Virus record (IMG/VR): IMGVR_UViG_3300038426_000075
Location: 24,039-88,038 of that record
Direction: 5' to 3' (one strand)
From: a virus
Length of the DNA stretch: 64,000 nucleotides
Shown: one piece after another, positions 42,961 through 51,343 of the stretch
Layout: every line of letters starts with the position of its first letter
Position numbering within the stretch: the first letter of the stretch is position 1
The notes under the pieces: model-generated
Database searches by the model: none
What the model saw: only the letters and a program-made list of their open reading frames with translations
Told to the model about the DNA's origin: nothing
Translations under genes and position numbers: made by a program

Positions 42961-44603
42961 CTCTTGGTTCCTTTATACCCCTGGTGCATACCGACATTCA
43001 CGGCGTAGCTTTTTGCGAGATTTTGCGCCGGTGGCATATCTGCGGGCTTTGTACGCCTTTGCGTAACCATTGAACAATAAACAACCGCCTCACCCTTGTC
43101 GGGGGATCTTCCCAGCCTCCTCTTGAGCCCGGCAATCTTCACTCCATCAGCCCCTATCTTGTCCTCTTTGGGTTCAATCAGAATCCCCCCAGGGGTCAGC
43201 ATCCATAGGGGAGCACATAGGTCGGCTTTCAGTTCAGGATCCGGAGGTAGAGCAACCTTATCACCCGTCTCTGGGTCTAAGCTCTCCCTGAATCTCCACC
43301 ACATGAAAGACCGCATGTTTCGGAAACGATACTTCTGGGTGGATTTGTCGGTCTTTCCCTCGAGTCCCTTCGTGCTGCCCGAATCAATGGCGATGACCTG
43401 GACCTTAACATTCGTCTTTAGGAAATCTACCACGGCTCCGCCAACCCCAATTCCATCAACATGGATGGGTGCCGCATCTCGCATCGCCTCAATAACCTTA
43501 CCGGCCGCTGATTGGCCATCTGGTGTCTGGATCCCGGGATAGCAGATCAACGGAGAGTACCATGTCCCATAGCGGGTCGAGATCACGGTCCGATCAGTCC
43601 CACCTCGAGCCACATCAACCCCTATGGAATCCATAGCCCCCTTCTTTCCATCCTCTTTCCAGCGAGCCTGGGCCTCGTCAACCCATGCCGTGGGGATCAC
43701 CTGCCATTCCGAATCACGGACGCCAGCCTGGAAGTTCCCTTCGAGCATTTGGGAGCGTAGGGGCTCCGGAGAGGCCTGAAGTGTGGCCTCATAGTTTGTG
43801 CCCACCAAAAAGGGGTTGTCTTGAATCTTGGATGGAATGAAGGTCCTAGACATCGGCTTGACCATGACGCCTTTAATCATGATCGGATTCCCATCCGGGA
43901 CCTCGATATCCTTTCCATCCTCTCCCGTGGTGTACCACCGAAGTTCGCCAGGTTTGGCAGGGTGTGGATGCTTTGGATCGATCCAGGGTCCCCAAAATTG
44001 GATCACCCACCGACCATTCGCATCAACCGGCGGGTTACCCGTGCAGACGATCCGACACCGCTGTCCTTCAAGTGTCGTTCGAAGCCAAAGGATTAAGAAG
44101 CGGAATTGGTATTCCAGGAAGCCGGGGAGTTCGTCAAAACCAATAAAATCATGAGCACGCCCTTGCCAGCGAGTTTCATCTCCCGGATCTTTACAGCTTC
44201 CAAACTCAATCTGTCGGTCCGGAAGTCTCCAAATTCCCTTTGTGTCGTTGAAACCCTCTCGGGTCCCAAGTATCTCCGCCAAGCGATCAACTAATGCAAC
44301 GGTCTGTGTTGCCTCACGTCGATAGATGATGGAGCGCCTATGCTCGTATAGAGAAAGGCCAAGAAGAAGATCCGATTTACTTCCCCCCGCGGCTCCGCCA
44401 AAGAAGATAATATCCGCAGGGCTTTGGTAGGCATCCAGTTGTGTTCCAGGAGTGGGAACCCACAGGCGTTTCTTGGAGGCATCAAAGACCTCTTTAGCCA
44501 GTTCTGACTTTTGCTCAGGGTTTAATCCCCGCTCAATGAAGTCTTTGAGCTCAAGGATCTGTTTTGCATACGTCTGCAATGGGGGCCCCTTTCTTTTCCG
44601 CAT
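42957..44603 (-). CDS. terL: Terminase large subunit (548 aa)
   Basis: Walker A is GGAAGGSKSD at residues 69-78, and Walker B is FIGFDE at about 153-158. The nuclease domain has GVDVARGG (about residue 330), VDGIGVGG and a late RRLGRSPDKGEAVV. This is the full phage packaging ATPase plus endonuclease. It pumps DNA through the portal. An imperfect TACGCA palindrome (43052-43065) lies near its 3' end. Confidence 0.85.
   Translation of the reverse strand: MRKRKGPPLQTYAKQILELKDFIERGLNPEQKSELAKEVFDASKKRLWVPTPGTQLDAYQSPADIIFFGGAAGGSKSDLLLGLSLYEHRRSIIYRREATQTVALVDRLAEILGTREGFNDTKGIWRLPDRQIEFGSCKDPGDETRWQGRAHDFIGFDELPGFLEYQFRFLILWLRTTLEGQRCRIVCTGNPPVDANGRWVIQFWGPWIDPKHPHPAKPGELRWYTTGEDGKDIEVPDGNPIMIKGVMVKPMSRTFIPSKIQDNPFLVGTNYEATLQASPEPLRSQMLEGNFQAGVRDSEWQVIPTAWVDEAQARWKEDGKKGAMDSIGVDVARGGTDRTVISTRYGTWYSPLICYPGIQTPDGQSAAGKVIEAMRDAAPIHVDGIGVGGAVVDFLKTNVKVQVIAIDSGSTKGLEGKTDKSTQKYRFRNMRSFMWWRFRESLDPETGDKVALPPDPELKADLCAPLWMLTPGGILIEPKEDKIGADGVKIAGLKRRLGRSPDKGEAVVYCSMVTQRRTKPADMPPAQNLAKSYAVNVGMHQGYKGTKR
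43052..43065. promoter_or_regulatory. TACGCC-TT-TGCGTA, imperfect palindrome in terL
   Basis: Located inside the terL 3' end, encoding VTQRR in the minus frame, with one arm mismatch. If functional it would act within a coding sequence, as stoperators do. Confidence 0.4.
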
Positions 44604-45195
44604 CCAATTTCTTCACTGTCTCAACTGCGAGCTTCACAAGGTAAACGATCCTTTGACTGATCTGAAGGGTAGTCATGTTCTTGACTATTTCCTCATCCTC
44701 ATCATCCTCATCACGATGCTTCCCGTTGCCAATGACTCCGAGATTCTTGGCCATATTCGTAAGAGAGGGATTCGGATCCCAAAGCCTAACCTTTTTGGTA
44801 TGGCCAATAAGGATACGATCTGCCCCTTTTCCCTGGTATTCCTCAAAGGTCTCAACTCCCGCTACTGCGGGCACTATCTCGTCCGGCCATTCATTGGGAG
44901 GCAATAGGGTTCCATTGGGCCCAAAGATCTTCCGAATGTCAGCAAACCCAAGCCGAGCCATCCGGATCAGGATCTGGGCACCCTCTACGCCCGCTTGGGT
45001 CAATCGGTCCTCTTCTTCCAGTTCTATGGCTTCTTTAACAGGTAACGTTTTGTAACGGAGGTCATAAGCGGTTTGTTTAGCTCTTTTCGGACTATACCCA
45101 GCCTCAATAGCAGCTCGAGATCCATTGAAATCCTTTAGGAATTCAGCAACAAAAACCTTCTGTTTTCCCGTGAGCTTACGAGTTTTTGATTTCAT
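44551..45195 (-). CDS. terS: Terminase small subunit (214 aa)
   Basis: Residues 1-60 have the Terminase_2 helix-turn-helix pattern (KLTGKQKVFVAEFLKDFNGS, AIEAGYSP, KRAKQTA). The central part oligomerises, and the C-terminus is acidic. It overlaps terL by 53 bases and starts with GGGGAGAT upstream. It recognises the packaging site; structured DNA just upstream (45239-45407) is a candidate. Confidence 0.75.
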   Translation of the reverse strand: MKSKTRKLTGKQKVFVAEFLKDFNGSRAAIEAGYSPKRAKQTAYDLRYKTLPVKEAIELEEEDRLTQAGVEGAQILIRMARLGFADIRKIFGPNGTLLPPNEWPDEIVPAVAGVETFEEYQGKGADRILIGHTKKVRLWDPNPSLTNMAKNLGVIGNGKHRDEDDEDEEIVKNMTTLQISQRIVYLVKLAVETVKKLDAEKKGAPIADVCKTDP

Positions 45196-45238
45196 GTAAA
45201 ATGGATCTCCCCTGTACGATTACTTCTTGATTTTTATT

Positions 45239-45298
45239 AGGGTGGGTAGGAGAGGGTTCCTAACTGGAGATGATGAACCAGCGCTTTCGCCCCACCCT
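45239..45298. other. Cloverleaf-like structured element upstream of terS
   Basis: An 8-bp AGGGTGGG/CCCACCCT stem closes three arms: AGGA/TCCT, CTGG/CCAG with a 10-base loop, and GCG/CGC with a CTTT loop. It also contains GGTTC/GAACC. The layout is tRNA-like in shape but lacks an anticodon arm of standard size. It lies 44 bases before the terS start in a 288-base non-coding gap. Confidence 0.4.
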
Positions 45299-45320
45299 CT
45301 TATTTCCAATCTTCACAGAA

Positions 45321-45407
45321 TGGGGAAGCAGGGAGTTCTGGTCGGTGAGGTAAAATAGAAACCAACGTATCGGTGTTGGGGGAACCGCCAGTTGCTTTGC
45401 TTCCCCA
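45321..45407. other. Cruciform-prone element with 10-bp arms
   Basis: TGGGGAAGCA (45321-45330) and TGCTTCCCCA (45398-45407) are perfect inverted arms 67 bases apart, with a CCAAC/GTTGG hairpin between them. Together with 45239-45298 it fills the non-coding gap upstream of terS. A packaging site or small RNA is possible. Confidence 0.4.
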
Positions 45408-45427
45408 AATTTTACATAAAATTTAGA

Positions 45428-45448
45428 GGCAGGGTTTAAAACCCTGCC
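45428..45448. terminator. Hairpin after lipoprotein gene
   Basis: GGCAGGGTTTAAAACCCTGCC is a perfect inverted repeat just beyond the lipoprotein stop at 45484. A short T-containing tract follows on both sides, so it may act weakly as a terminator. Confidence 0.5.
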
Positions 45449-45483
45449 TTTGGTTACTTTCCGAACTTACCTACCCTACCTTC

Positions 45484-45927
45484 TTAGAGTCCCAAAGCTG
45501 TAACATACGGTAATATTTTTGCTAAGACCGCAGGAAAGAATGTCTGCATGATTTTATCTACCCCACTTTTGCCAATAGACCCCCAGATCCATCCCCACAG
45601 GGTAACTATTTGTCCCATGTCGGTATCTGTAAGTTCCTGACAGGTCAGGACCCCATTGGAATCTTTCGCCACACACTTCGCTGAGAGGGTATTGAGAGTC
45701 TTGATATCACCATCGCAGTCACAGGGCAGAAGACCCTTAAATTTAACCAGCACAACCGAAAGGGCACCTGAGTTGAGTGGCCATGTCCTGGCAATTTCTT
45801 GGGCTACAATGCGGGTTGAGGCAGCATTAGTCGCATCCATCTGTGCAACACTAATGACAGTCTTTTGCCATGATGCACAGCCCGCTAAAAACATTAAAAG
45901 AAATGACATTATGACGAGCTTTTTCAT
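45484..45927 (-). CDS. Lipoprotein (147 aa)
   Basis: Start with AAGGAGG upstream. A lipobox LAGC places the lipidated cysteine at residue 17, and the residue after it is Ala, suggesting outer-membrane sorting. The mature domain is helical with a CDCDG Cys pair. It could be an outer-membrane spanin component or a surface exclusion factor. The nearby metal-dependent phosphoesterase and secreted protein point to cell-envelope functions. Confidence 0.55.
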   Translation of the reverse strand: MKKLVIMSFLLMFLAGCASWQKTVISVAQMDATNAASTRIVAQEIARTWPLNSGALSVVLVKFKGLLPCDCDGDIKTLNTLSAKCVAKDSNGVLTCQELTDTDMGQIVTLWGWIWGSIGKSGVDKIMQTFFPAVLAKILPYVTALGL

Positions 45928-45956
45928 TTTACTTTACCTCCTTTCCTTTAAGTAAG

Positions 45957-45989
45957 TGGGAACTGACAAATCCGGTACGCCAGTTCCCA
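45957..45989. other. 9-bp hairpin between phosphoesterase and lipoprotein genes
   Basis: TGGGAACTG/CAGTTCCCA with a 15-base loop. It lies in the 71-base gap and lacks a T-run, so it is more likely an RNA-processing or stability structure than a strong terminator. Confidence 0.4.
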
Positions 45990-45998
45990 TCATTTATC

Positions 45999-46697
45999 TC
46001 AATTCCTTCCAAATGGAATGATGTTCCCATCTTCTATCAAAAACCCCTTCAATGGAGACTCGTACCCTGCACCTGAATTATGGTTATTCCCAACATCCTT
46101 GAAAGCGTGGGTGTGTCCGTAGAGAAAATCCCATCCTGGATTTGCATCTGTAAGTTCCTGACGCATCTGTTTAACTGCTAAATGTCGATTTGGATTTGAA
46201 GGATGAGGAGAAGTTTCTGGGTCAATGCCAAGTTTGTCGGCTGCCCTGACAGCGAATCTTCCTATCTTCCAGCCTTCGCAGTTAGGCCAATCGTAAAGGT
46301 GGCCGTGGTCAAGGAATATTTTTTTACCGTACCCTTCGAAAATGTAAGCGATTGGAAGTGTCAGGAGATCCTTGGAATGGTTACTGTCTACCCAGTAAAG
46401 TTCCCCAACCCCTCCATAAGCATCGATTGCTCGAATTAAATCAGAATGAGCTGCATACATATTGACAAGATCGAATCCTCTCCAAACATCAAAGAACTCA
46501 CTCCCTAAGAGTGCATACCCCTTGCTCCTGAAATCCTTCAAGATGTCAATAATTAGTGGTTCAGTTCCAGCTGCCTTTAGAGGATCATGGTCATCTCCGG
46601 CCGCAGCGTGAAGATCGGAGATGTTGAGGCACTTCGCCGGCAAAGGAAGATGAGGAAGCGTTTTGATTAAATATTCGAATTTTTCTTGTAGGCTCAT
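45999..46697 (-). CDS. Calcineurin-like metallophosphoesterase (232 aa)
   Basis: The start MSLQEKFEYL at 46697 has GGGAG upstream. Family motifs are visible: SDLHAAAGDDHDP, GSEFFDVWRG in the place of GDxxD, a DSNHSKDL in place of GNHD, LDHGHLYDW, and YGHTHAFK. The Asp-to-Ser change in motif II is unusual. These enzymes bind two metals and cleave phosphoesters of nucleotides or lipids. Close to UDP-diacylglucosamine pyrophosphatase-like forms; the substrate cannot be set. Confidence 0.55.
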   Translation of the reverse strand: MSLQEKFEYLIKTLPHLPLPAKCLNISDLHAAAGDDHDPLKAAGTEPLIIDILKDFRSKGYALLGSEFFDVWRGFDLVNMYAAHSDLIRAIDAYGGVGELYWVDSNHSKDLLTLPIAYIFEGYGKKIFLDHGHLYDWPNCEGWKIGRFAVRAADKLGIDPETSPHPSNPNRHLAVKQMRQELTDANPGWDFLYGHTHAFKDVGNNHNSGAGYESPLKGFLIEDGNIIPFGRN

Positions 46698-46716
46698 TTT
46701 ATCCACCACTCCCTTC

Positions 46717-47046
46717 TTATTGTTTGAGCTTTATATTGGCTGGAATAGTAGGTGATGCTGGACGAGTAAATACGAAAGGGGTTGTGCTTGAGCACAATAA
46801 CCCCCATACTGGGTCAGTCAAACAGGCTGCCACAGTTAAAGAATTTAATCCTACAGTTGCTGCTGATACATCCATCTTGATACTTCCATCTGCCTGTGCT
46901 GTCACGGTCACAGGAACCCATGCTGGGCCGGTAAGAGAGTAACTTGTTACTCCTGTCTGTGGATCACAGACTAAGAAGGGACCTGCACAAGCCACCGATG
47001 CCATTAAAACAATACCAATTGCCAATAAAATAATCTTTTTAATCAT
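46717..47046 (-). CDS. Exported small beta-rich protein (109 aa)
   Basis: A 21-residue signal sequence ending in SVACA precedes a mature domain of about 88 residues with several Cys and alternating Thr/Val. The start overlaps the upstream stop (ATGA) and has AAGGAGG upstream. Function unknown; exported to the periplasm or surface. Confidence 0.55.
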   Translation of the reverse strand: MIKKIILLAIGIVLMASVACAGPFLVCDPQTGVTSYSLTGPAWVPVTVTAQADGSIKMDVSAATVGLNSLTVAACLTDPVWGLLCSSTTPFVFTRPASPTIPANIKLKQ

Positions 47047-47825
47047 GCCGTTACCTCCTTCAAATACTGCTCCAACTTGGGGATATCAAGCGGAGAATTA
47101 CTCCCAAGCCACTTATCCTTGTTGTCCACCACGGCATAAAGTTCGTCACAATACTTCTCCAAGAAATACCAGCTCATCCACCACTTCATGCCCCATGTCA
47201 CACATTGAACACCCTCTTTGAAGTAGGCACATAGATAAACGCAGTGTCCACCCCAGGTGCCCGGAACGCCATCTGCCCCTCCTACATCATACCAATGGCT
47301 CGCAGATTGAAGTTGAGAGTAAGCCGTAAGGGGAAGCTGGAGACCGATATAAAGACCGTTCAGGAGATACATTGCGGCTCTTACCATTTCTAGATCTTGA
47401 ACATTCATTGAGCCATAGGCATCAATCGTATAGTTCTTTCTGGCCGCCGTCCATCCCTTTTGTCTCCACTCATTCAGAGAATCGAGCATGACAAGACCAT
47501 TGTCCTGCCCACCACTTTCCTTGAAGTATTCGGCCTCAACTTCTTTATCAGAAATCGGGATCACTTTTCCCTGTTCATATCCCTCAAATCTCAAGGTCTG
47601 ATGAGCTCTTCCTGCCATTACACAATCCCCATAAACATCATTCCCAAATATAGGCGTAGGGATATTCAAAGATATTAAAGGTTTATTCGTGTCGATAAAC
47701 CATTCATCAGGTATTGGCGGAAGTGCCCTCATAATGTCTTTCAACTGCAGCGTTCTTGGATCTACCTTAGCTGGAGCTTTCCCAAGACAAAATTTTGGGT
47801 TAGTGTGAATACCTTTTGCTTTCAT
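47043..47825 (-). CDS. Papain-like cysteine peptidase-type protein (260 aa)
   Basis: The start MKAKGIHTNPKF at 47825 has AGGAGGT upstream and is preferred over an ATG ten codons earlier. Residues 60-75 include YGDCVMAG (C68), and residues 190-200 GGHCVYL (H194), with a following CVTWG segment. These fit the Cys-His pair of papain-like peptidases. The lack of a signal peptide argues for cytoplasmic or virion-linked action, for example on cell-wall peptides. Confidence 0.45.
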   Translation of the reverse strand: MKAKGIHTNPKFCLGKAPAKVDPRTLQLKDIMRALPPIPDEWFIDTNKPLISLNIPTPIFGNDVYGDCVMAGRAHQTLRFEGYEQGKVIPISDKEVEAEYFKESGGQDNGLVMLDSLNEWRQKGWTAARKNYTIDAYGSMNVQDLEMVRAAMYLLNGLYIGLQLPLTAYSQLQSASHWYDVGGADGVPGTWGGHCVYLCAYFKEGVQCVTWGMKWWMSWYFLEKYCDELYAVVDNKDKWLGSNSPLDIPKLEQYLKEVTA

Positions 47826-47829
47826 CCTC

Positions 47830-47919
47830 TTACCTCCTATCAAAATATTTTCCAAGCTTGAAACTCGCTATGCCAATTATCAAGACTATTAAAAGCCCAA
47901 TTATCACACCTAACCTCAT
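47830..47919 (-). CDS. Tiny single-TM protein (29 aa)
   Basis: An ATG at 47919 overlaps the upstream stop (ATGA) and has AGGAGG upstream. The sequence MRLGVIIGLLIVLIIGIASF is hydrophobic and ends in a basic tail. The translational coupling supports a membrane peptide rather than chance. Confidence 0.45.
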   Translation of the reverse strand: MRLGVIIGLLIVLIIGIASFKLGKYFDRR

Positions 47920-48983
47920 AATGCGTCCTCCTGTCTTTCATGGAAGTATCTTTGAACATCTCTTCGTAGCTGGGGACTTCTATCACTTAGGACATAAAGT
48001 CCCTGCCAATCCCTCTTCAAATCCGTATCAGGATTAAACTGGTGTTTGACAAGAATGTTTTCTCTGGTTGAATAGTGTCTTTCAGCTTTTGACCCATGCC
48101 AGTGATGAAGGCAAACACCCTTTACAACCCCTACGTTTCCGCAAATAGCCCTCTCCTGCCATAAACTCTGCTTTGCGCGGTTTTCCCACTCAAAGAGCCG
48201 AGCCGTAAAGCGGGGATGATATTTTCTTTGCAAATAATAATTGAGATGACCAATCAACGCATATGCCATATAACTATCTCCGGCTCCAAGGATGCAATAG
48301 TCAATCAACCCCCCCAACTGATCCCAGGCTTCCCTTCGCATGGCCCACGCAAGACCAGGTGCTCCAGGATAGAAAGGCTTTCTCTCGATGCCTGGATACG
48401 GATAGGGATAAGGATAACCCGTTTTTATGGTATGGATTATCTTCTCTGGATTTCCATTCACCCACCAATCAATAAAGCTCCTAATCGTTCCTCTCAAATT
48501 GTAGTCCGAATCAAGATCATGCATCTGAGTCCACATCTGCACAACGGGCCAATGCTCGAGTGCGTGTAATGTCTCATCCGCCCAATCCGATCTGACAAAA
48601 TGAGTATCGGCATCAATCCAGGCTACCTTTTTCCAACCTAATGGAAGCCTTTGAACTGCTAAATTAATCATGTTTTCTTTGTACCAAAGTTCATGTTGTG
48701 TTCTAAGCTGAAGGTGATAAGGATTATTTGGTTCGGTAACAACGAAGTCTCTGTCTCCAAAGGCTGCCTCTACGGTAAAAAGAACCGCACCTGCTTCCCA
48801 TACGTGCTTGGCAAAATCTTGATATAATCTCCAGCGAGAGCGATAACGAGGAGAATTAAAAACGGTTGTCACTACAAATAATTTATCGTGAAGTATATCG
48901 GGACGCTGAAATAGGGTGCGTTGGCTCTCATCAAATGAATGCTGAATATTTATTGTGCTTCCACGATGTTCATGAGATTCCAT
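47916..48983 (-). CDS. Glycosyltransferase, GT-A type (355 aa)
   Basis: AAGGGG precedes the ATG. Residues 30-130 show the GT-A nucleotide-binding half; DAD (124-126) is the metal-binding DxD, followed by DWADETLHAL. A PYPYPYP run lies around residue 195 and a GAGDSYMAYALIG helix near residue 245. Such phage enzymes glycosylate DNA bases, capsid proteins or host surface sugars. The substrate cannot be read from sequence. Confidence 0.6.
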   Translation of the reverse strand: MESHEHRGSTINIQHSFDESQRTLFQRPDILHDKLFVVTTVFNSPRYRSRWRLYQDFAKHVWEAGAVLFTVEAAFGDRDFVVTEPNNPYHLQLRTQHELWYKENMINLAVQRLPLGWKKVAWIDADTHFVRSDWADETLHALEHWPVVQMWTQMHDLDSDYNLRGTIRSFIDWWVNGNPEKIIHTIKTGYPYPYPYPGIERKPFYPGAPGLAWAMRREAWDQLGGLIDYCILGAGDSYMAYALIGHLNYYLQRKYHPRFTARLFEWENRAKQSLWQERAICGNVGVVKGVCLHHWHGSKAERHYSTRENILVKHQFNPDTDLKRDWQGLYVLSDRSPQLRRDVQRYFHERQEDAL

Positions 48984-49669
48984 CTTAGTCCCCTTTCCTT
49001 TTTCTGATTAGCATCACGCCAAAGAGGTTGAAGGTTAGAATAATGAAAACATTGAATTTGTTCTTCTGGATTAATTAAATCGAAAGTTGATACAGGCCGT
49101 ATATGATCGATTTGCCACTGTCCGTAATTACTCCAATTCATGCCCTCAATGAATCGATTTTGTAAATATTGCCACAAATATTCCGGTGAGCATCCTACAA
49201 GATCAAAGGTTGATTTCACTCTTCTTGTACCCACACGGCTATTAACTGCTTTGTAGAGTCTTGAACGAAGGTTGCGAACAATTCGAAAATTCAGATCAGT
49301 CCGCACTCGATTACGGATATATTCGGCAGCTTTTGCTTTAGCCTTGGGACTTGCCCTTTGTTGTTTTATGACATTCACTCGTTTAGCCCTGCCTGTTTTT
49401 TCTCGTGCTCTTACTTTTTGGGGATTTCTTTTTCTCTCTTGGCGCATCCATTCAGCATTTTTCTGCCTTAGCGATTCCTTTTCCTTTTCCGTCATTTGTG
49501 CACGTTTATTACGTGCCCAAAGCTTTTTGTACTCACGTATCCGAGTTAATTGTCCATCACTCAAAGGATTATTTAATCTCTTGATACGTCGCTCTTCATT
49601 CAATCGGACTTTGTTTTTAGCCCACCATTCTCGTCTTTTAGATAATGGTATCAATCCCCTAGCCTTCAA
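48950..49669 (-). CDS. HNH-like endonuclease (239 aa)
   Basis: The N-terminal 130 residues are basic, helical and repetitive. The C-terminal half has TFDLVGCSPEYLWQYLQ, QWQIDHIRPVSTFDL and NLQPLWRDANQKK, as in a class of phage HNH nucleases. The start is probably a TTG. It overlaps the glycosyltransferase start by 34 bases. A homing role is likely. Confidence 0.65.
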   Translation of the reverse strand: MKARGLIPLSKRREWWAKNKVRLNEERRIKRLNNPLSDGQLTRIREYKKLWARNKRAQMTEKEKESLRQKNAEWMRQERKRNPQKVRAREKTGRAKRVNVIKQQRASPKAKAKAAEYIRNRVRTDLNFRIVRNLRSRLYKAVNSRVGTRRVKSTFDLVGCSPEYLWQYLQNRFIEGMNWSNYGQWQIDHIRPVSTFDLINPEEQIQCFHYSNLQPLWRDANQKKERGLRWNLMNIVEAQ

Positions 49670-49976
49670 AACTGTAGATATGCCAAGACTGTTCGGGCTT
49701 CCCTCCCATGGCCGTCCATTGGGTATGCCAGTAATCCCATCCCTTTACAGGATCACAACGGTTCCCACTTACATCCCAAAAGAAGATGTATGCAGCCAGA
49801 CCCAACTGATAGGGGGATAGGGTACTAACACCATCATACGCAGTCAGACCTAACTCAAACAGGATTCTTACGGCCAGTCGTGACTGCCGAACGAAATCGA
49901 GTACAGGTCTTTCCCCCTCGGTAACCATTTGTTGAACTAATGCAGAAATCTTTGACGTAAATTCTACTCTATCCAT
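49659..49976 (-). CDS. M15-like protein without its zinc ligands (105 aa)
   Basis: The start MDRVEFTSKI at 49976 has AAGGAGG upstream. It aligns along its length with the M15 endolysin at 51344 (same N-terminal D/N-R-x-E-[FY] start, LSxYQLG for SAHQFG, GWDYWH for GWAYWH). The zinc-site His becomes Tyr56, the Asp becomes Tyr63 and the third ligand His becomes Ser102. A catalytically dead paralogue that regulates the endolysin is likely. Confidence 0.5.
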   Translation of the reverse strand: MDRVEFTSKISALVQQMVTEGERPVLDFVRQSRLAVRILFELGLTAYDGVSTLSPYQLGLAAYIFFWDVSGNRCDPVKGWDYWHTQWTAMGGKPEQSWHIYSFEG

Positions 49977-50608
49977 TTTTCTACCTCCTTCCATTCGATA
50001 ATCTTGCCAGATTTCAGCCCAGCCTGGTGTATATGTTCTGGGGCCGTATTAGAAATATCTATCTCTGGCCCAAGGAAATCTCTCTTGGCGATTTGATAGC
50101 AATGCCTAACCAATTGAGAACAAAACATACTGTTCTTACTAATGAAGGGATTGCGTTGCCACACCCTTTTAAGGATAATGTCCAACCAAACCGCTGCTAA
50201 CCCCACGATAGGAAAATTCACTTGCTCATCAACTAATTGCAGAGCAGTAGCCAATACATTATTGACTTCTACTTCTGACAGACCAAAATCTATAATACAG
50301 GCCTGGTCGGTTTGATTATCGCACCAGTTTCCTATCCAATTCTCTTGAGCACCATTTCGCATCTGTGCTTTTAAAAGGTAGATATCGAAACTACTCTCAA
50401 AAATATGCAGACTTGTCGGGGAATCAACAGAATGTCTGTCCAGCCTTAATCCTCCAAAAATAAGGGCGTGACACCATCGCGAAGGTAGACCATCCAGAGT
50501 GAACGATTTCTGTGCCTCCCGAATGGCTCTACCCATCAGATCAGTTGTTCCTACCAGACCGATAGCTCCAGGTTTAAAATTGGCTGTAAAGAACTCAATT
50601 AAGTTCAT
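49964..50608 (-). CDS. Permuted papain-fold (YiiX/NlpC-P60-like) protein (214 aa)
   Basis: The order His47 (in WCHALIF) then Cys163 (in MFCSQLVRHC) fits the permuted NlpC/P60-type papain fold, where the His comes first. Family members cut peptides or lipids and include cell-wall enzymes. It lies inside the lysis cassette. Whether it is an accessory peptidoglycan enzyme cannot be told. Confidence 0.55.
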   Translation of the reverse strand: MNLIEFFTANFKPGAIGLVGTTDLMGRAIREAQKSFTLDGLPSRWCHALIFGGLRLDRHSVDSPTSLHIFESSFDIYLLKAQMRNGAQENWIGNWCDNQTDQACIIDFGLSEVEVNNVLATALQLVDEQVNFPIVGLAAVWLDIILKRVWQRNPFISKNSMFCSQLVRHCYQIAKRDFLGPEIDISNTAPEHIHQAGLKSGKIIEWKEVEKWIE

Positions 50609-50853
50609 GGCTTCGGGCCCGGCAGTCCTTTCTTGATCTCAACTCCTGGTAGTGGACTTCTTGCGAGATAGTTTCCTATGGCAATAATCGCTGATACAGC
50701 TGAAACGATTATGACTTTATGTGTCCCTGTATCGAAATTAAAGGTCTGAGGAGCGACTATCATGGTGCTTATTGCCGTCCCGATAGCACCACTGGCCACC
50801 GAAATCAACCCTCCGATCCAACCTCTTGTCGTGTCTGATATTGTAAATTGCAT
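50605..50853 (-). CDS. Holin-like membrane protein (82 aa)
   Basis: Two hydrophobic segments (about residues 14-35 and 47-64) and a short basic Pro-rich tail make it a class II holin-like protein. It overlaps the next gene by ATGA and lies two genes downstream of the endolysin. Start with AAGGAGG upstream. Confidence 0.5.
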   Translation of the reverse strand: MQFTISDTTRGWIGGLISVASGAIGTAISTMIVAPQTFNFDTGTHKVIIVSAVSAIIAIGNYLARSPLPGVEIKKGLPGPKP

Positions 50854-50867
50854 GATACCTCCTTTTT

Positions 50868-51326
50868 CTACATAGGTTGAGGCGTGATAGGACCCTTAAT
50901 CGGTGGTGTTAGCCATTCTGGATGCTGCGCCAACATAGCCTTTACCTGTGCTTGTGTAGTGCCAGAAGGCAAAGTTGGACCTTTCCATGTCTGTATATAC
51001 CCACCCTTAACGATTTGTGTTCCAGTTTTTATTGCCGGATACGCACCCCCCGTTAGGACTCCAGTAAATTGAGGTGCATTTCCCAGAGGGAAATATGCAA
51101 TTCCACCACCTGGAGTTTGGCTAAAGGCATAGTGGGTAAAATCAATATTATTTGGGTCTATACCTTCCTCTGCCATTTGACCAGCATACTTTGGATCTTT
51201 CATCCATGTGGGCTGAGCATAAGCTGCATAGTAATCTGCTCTTGAGCGGCGTACGTAACTACCAGCTCCAAATGGAGCGGGTTGATTCCACATGCCACTA
51301 TAATTTGGTGCCTTTTGTACTGTCAT
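50868..51326 (-). CDS. Hypothetical protein in lysis cassette (152 aa)
   Basis: Start with AAAGGAG upstream. Tyr/Gly/Pro-rich, with no hydrophobic segment or signal peptide. Between holin-like and M15 genes. It could be a tail or lysis regulator; nothing is recognised. Confidence 0.35.
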   Translation of the reverse strand: MTVQKAPNYSGMWNQPAPFGAGSYVRRSRADYYAAYAQPTWMKDPKYAGQMAEEGIDPNNIDFTHYAFSQTPGGGIAYFPLGNAPQFTGVLTGGAYPAIKTGTQIVKGGYIQTWKGPTLPSGTTQAQVKAMLAQHPEWLTPPIKGPITPQPM

Positions 51327-51343
51327 AGTTTTATTCTCCTTTT

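Noticed and set aside
48395-48420. GGATA repeats that look like a microsatellite
   Set aside because: They encode the PYPYPYP run of the glycosyltransferase in frame.
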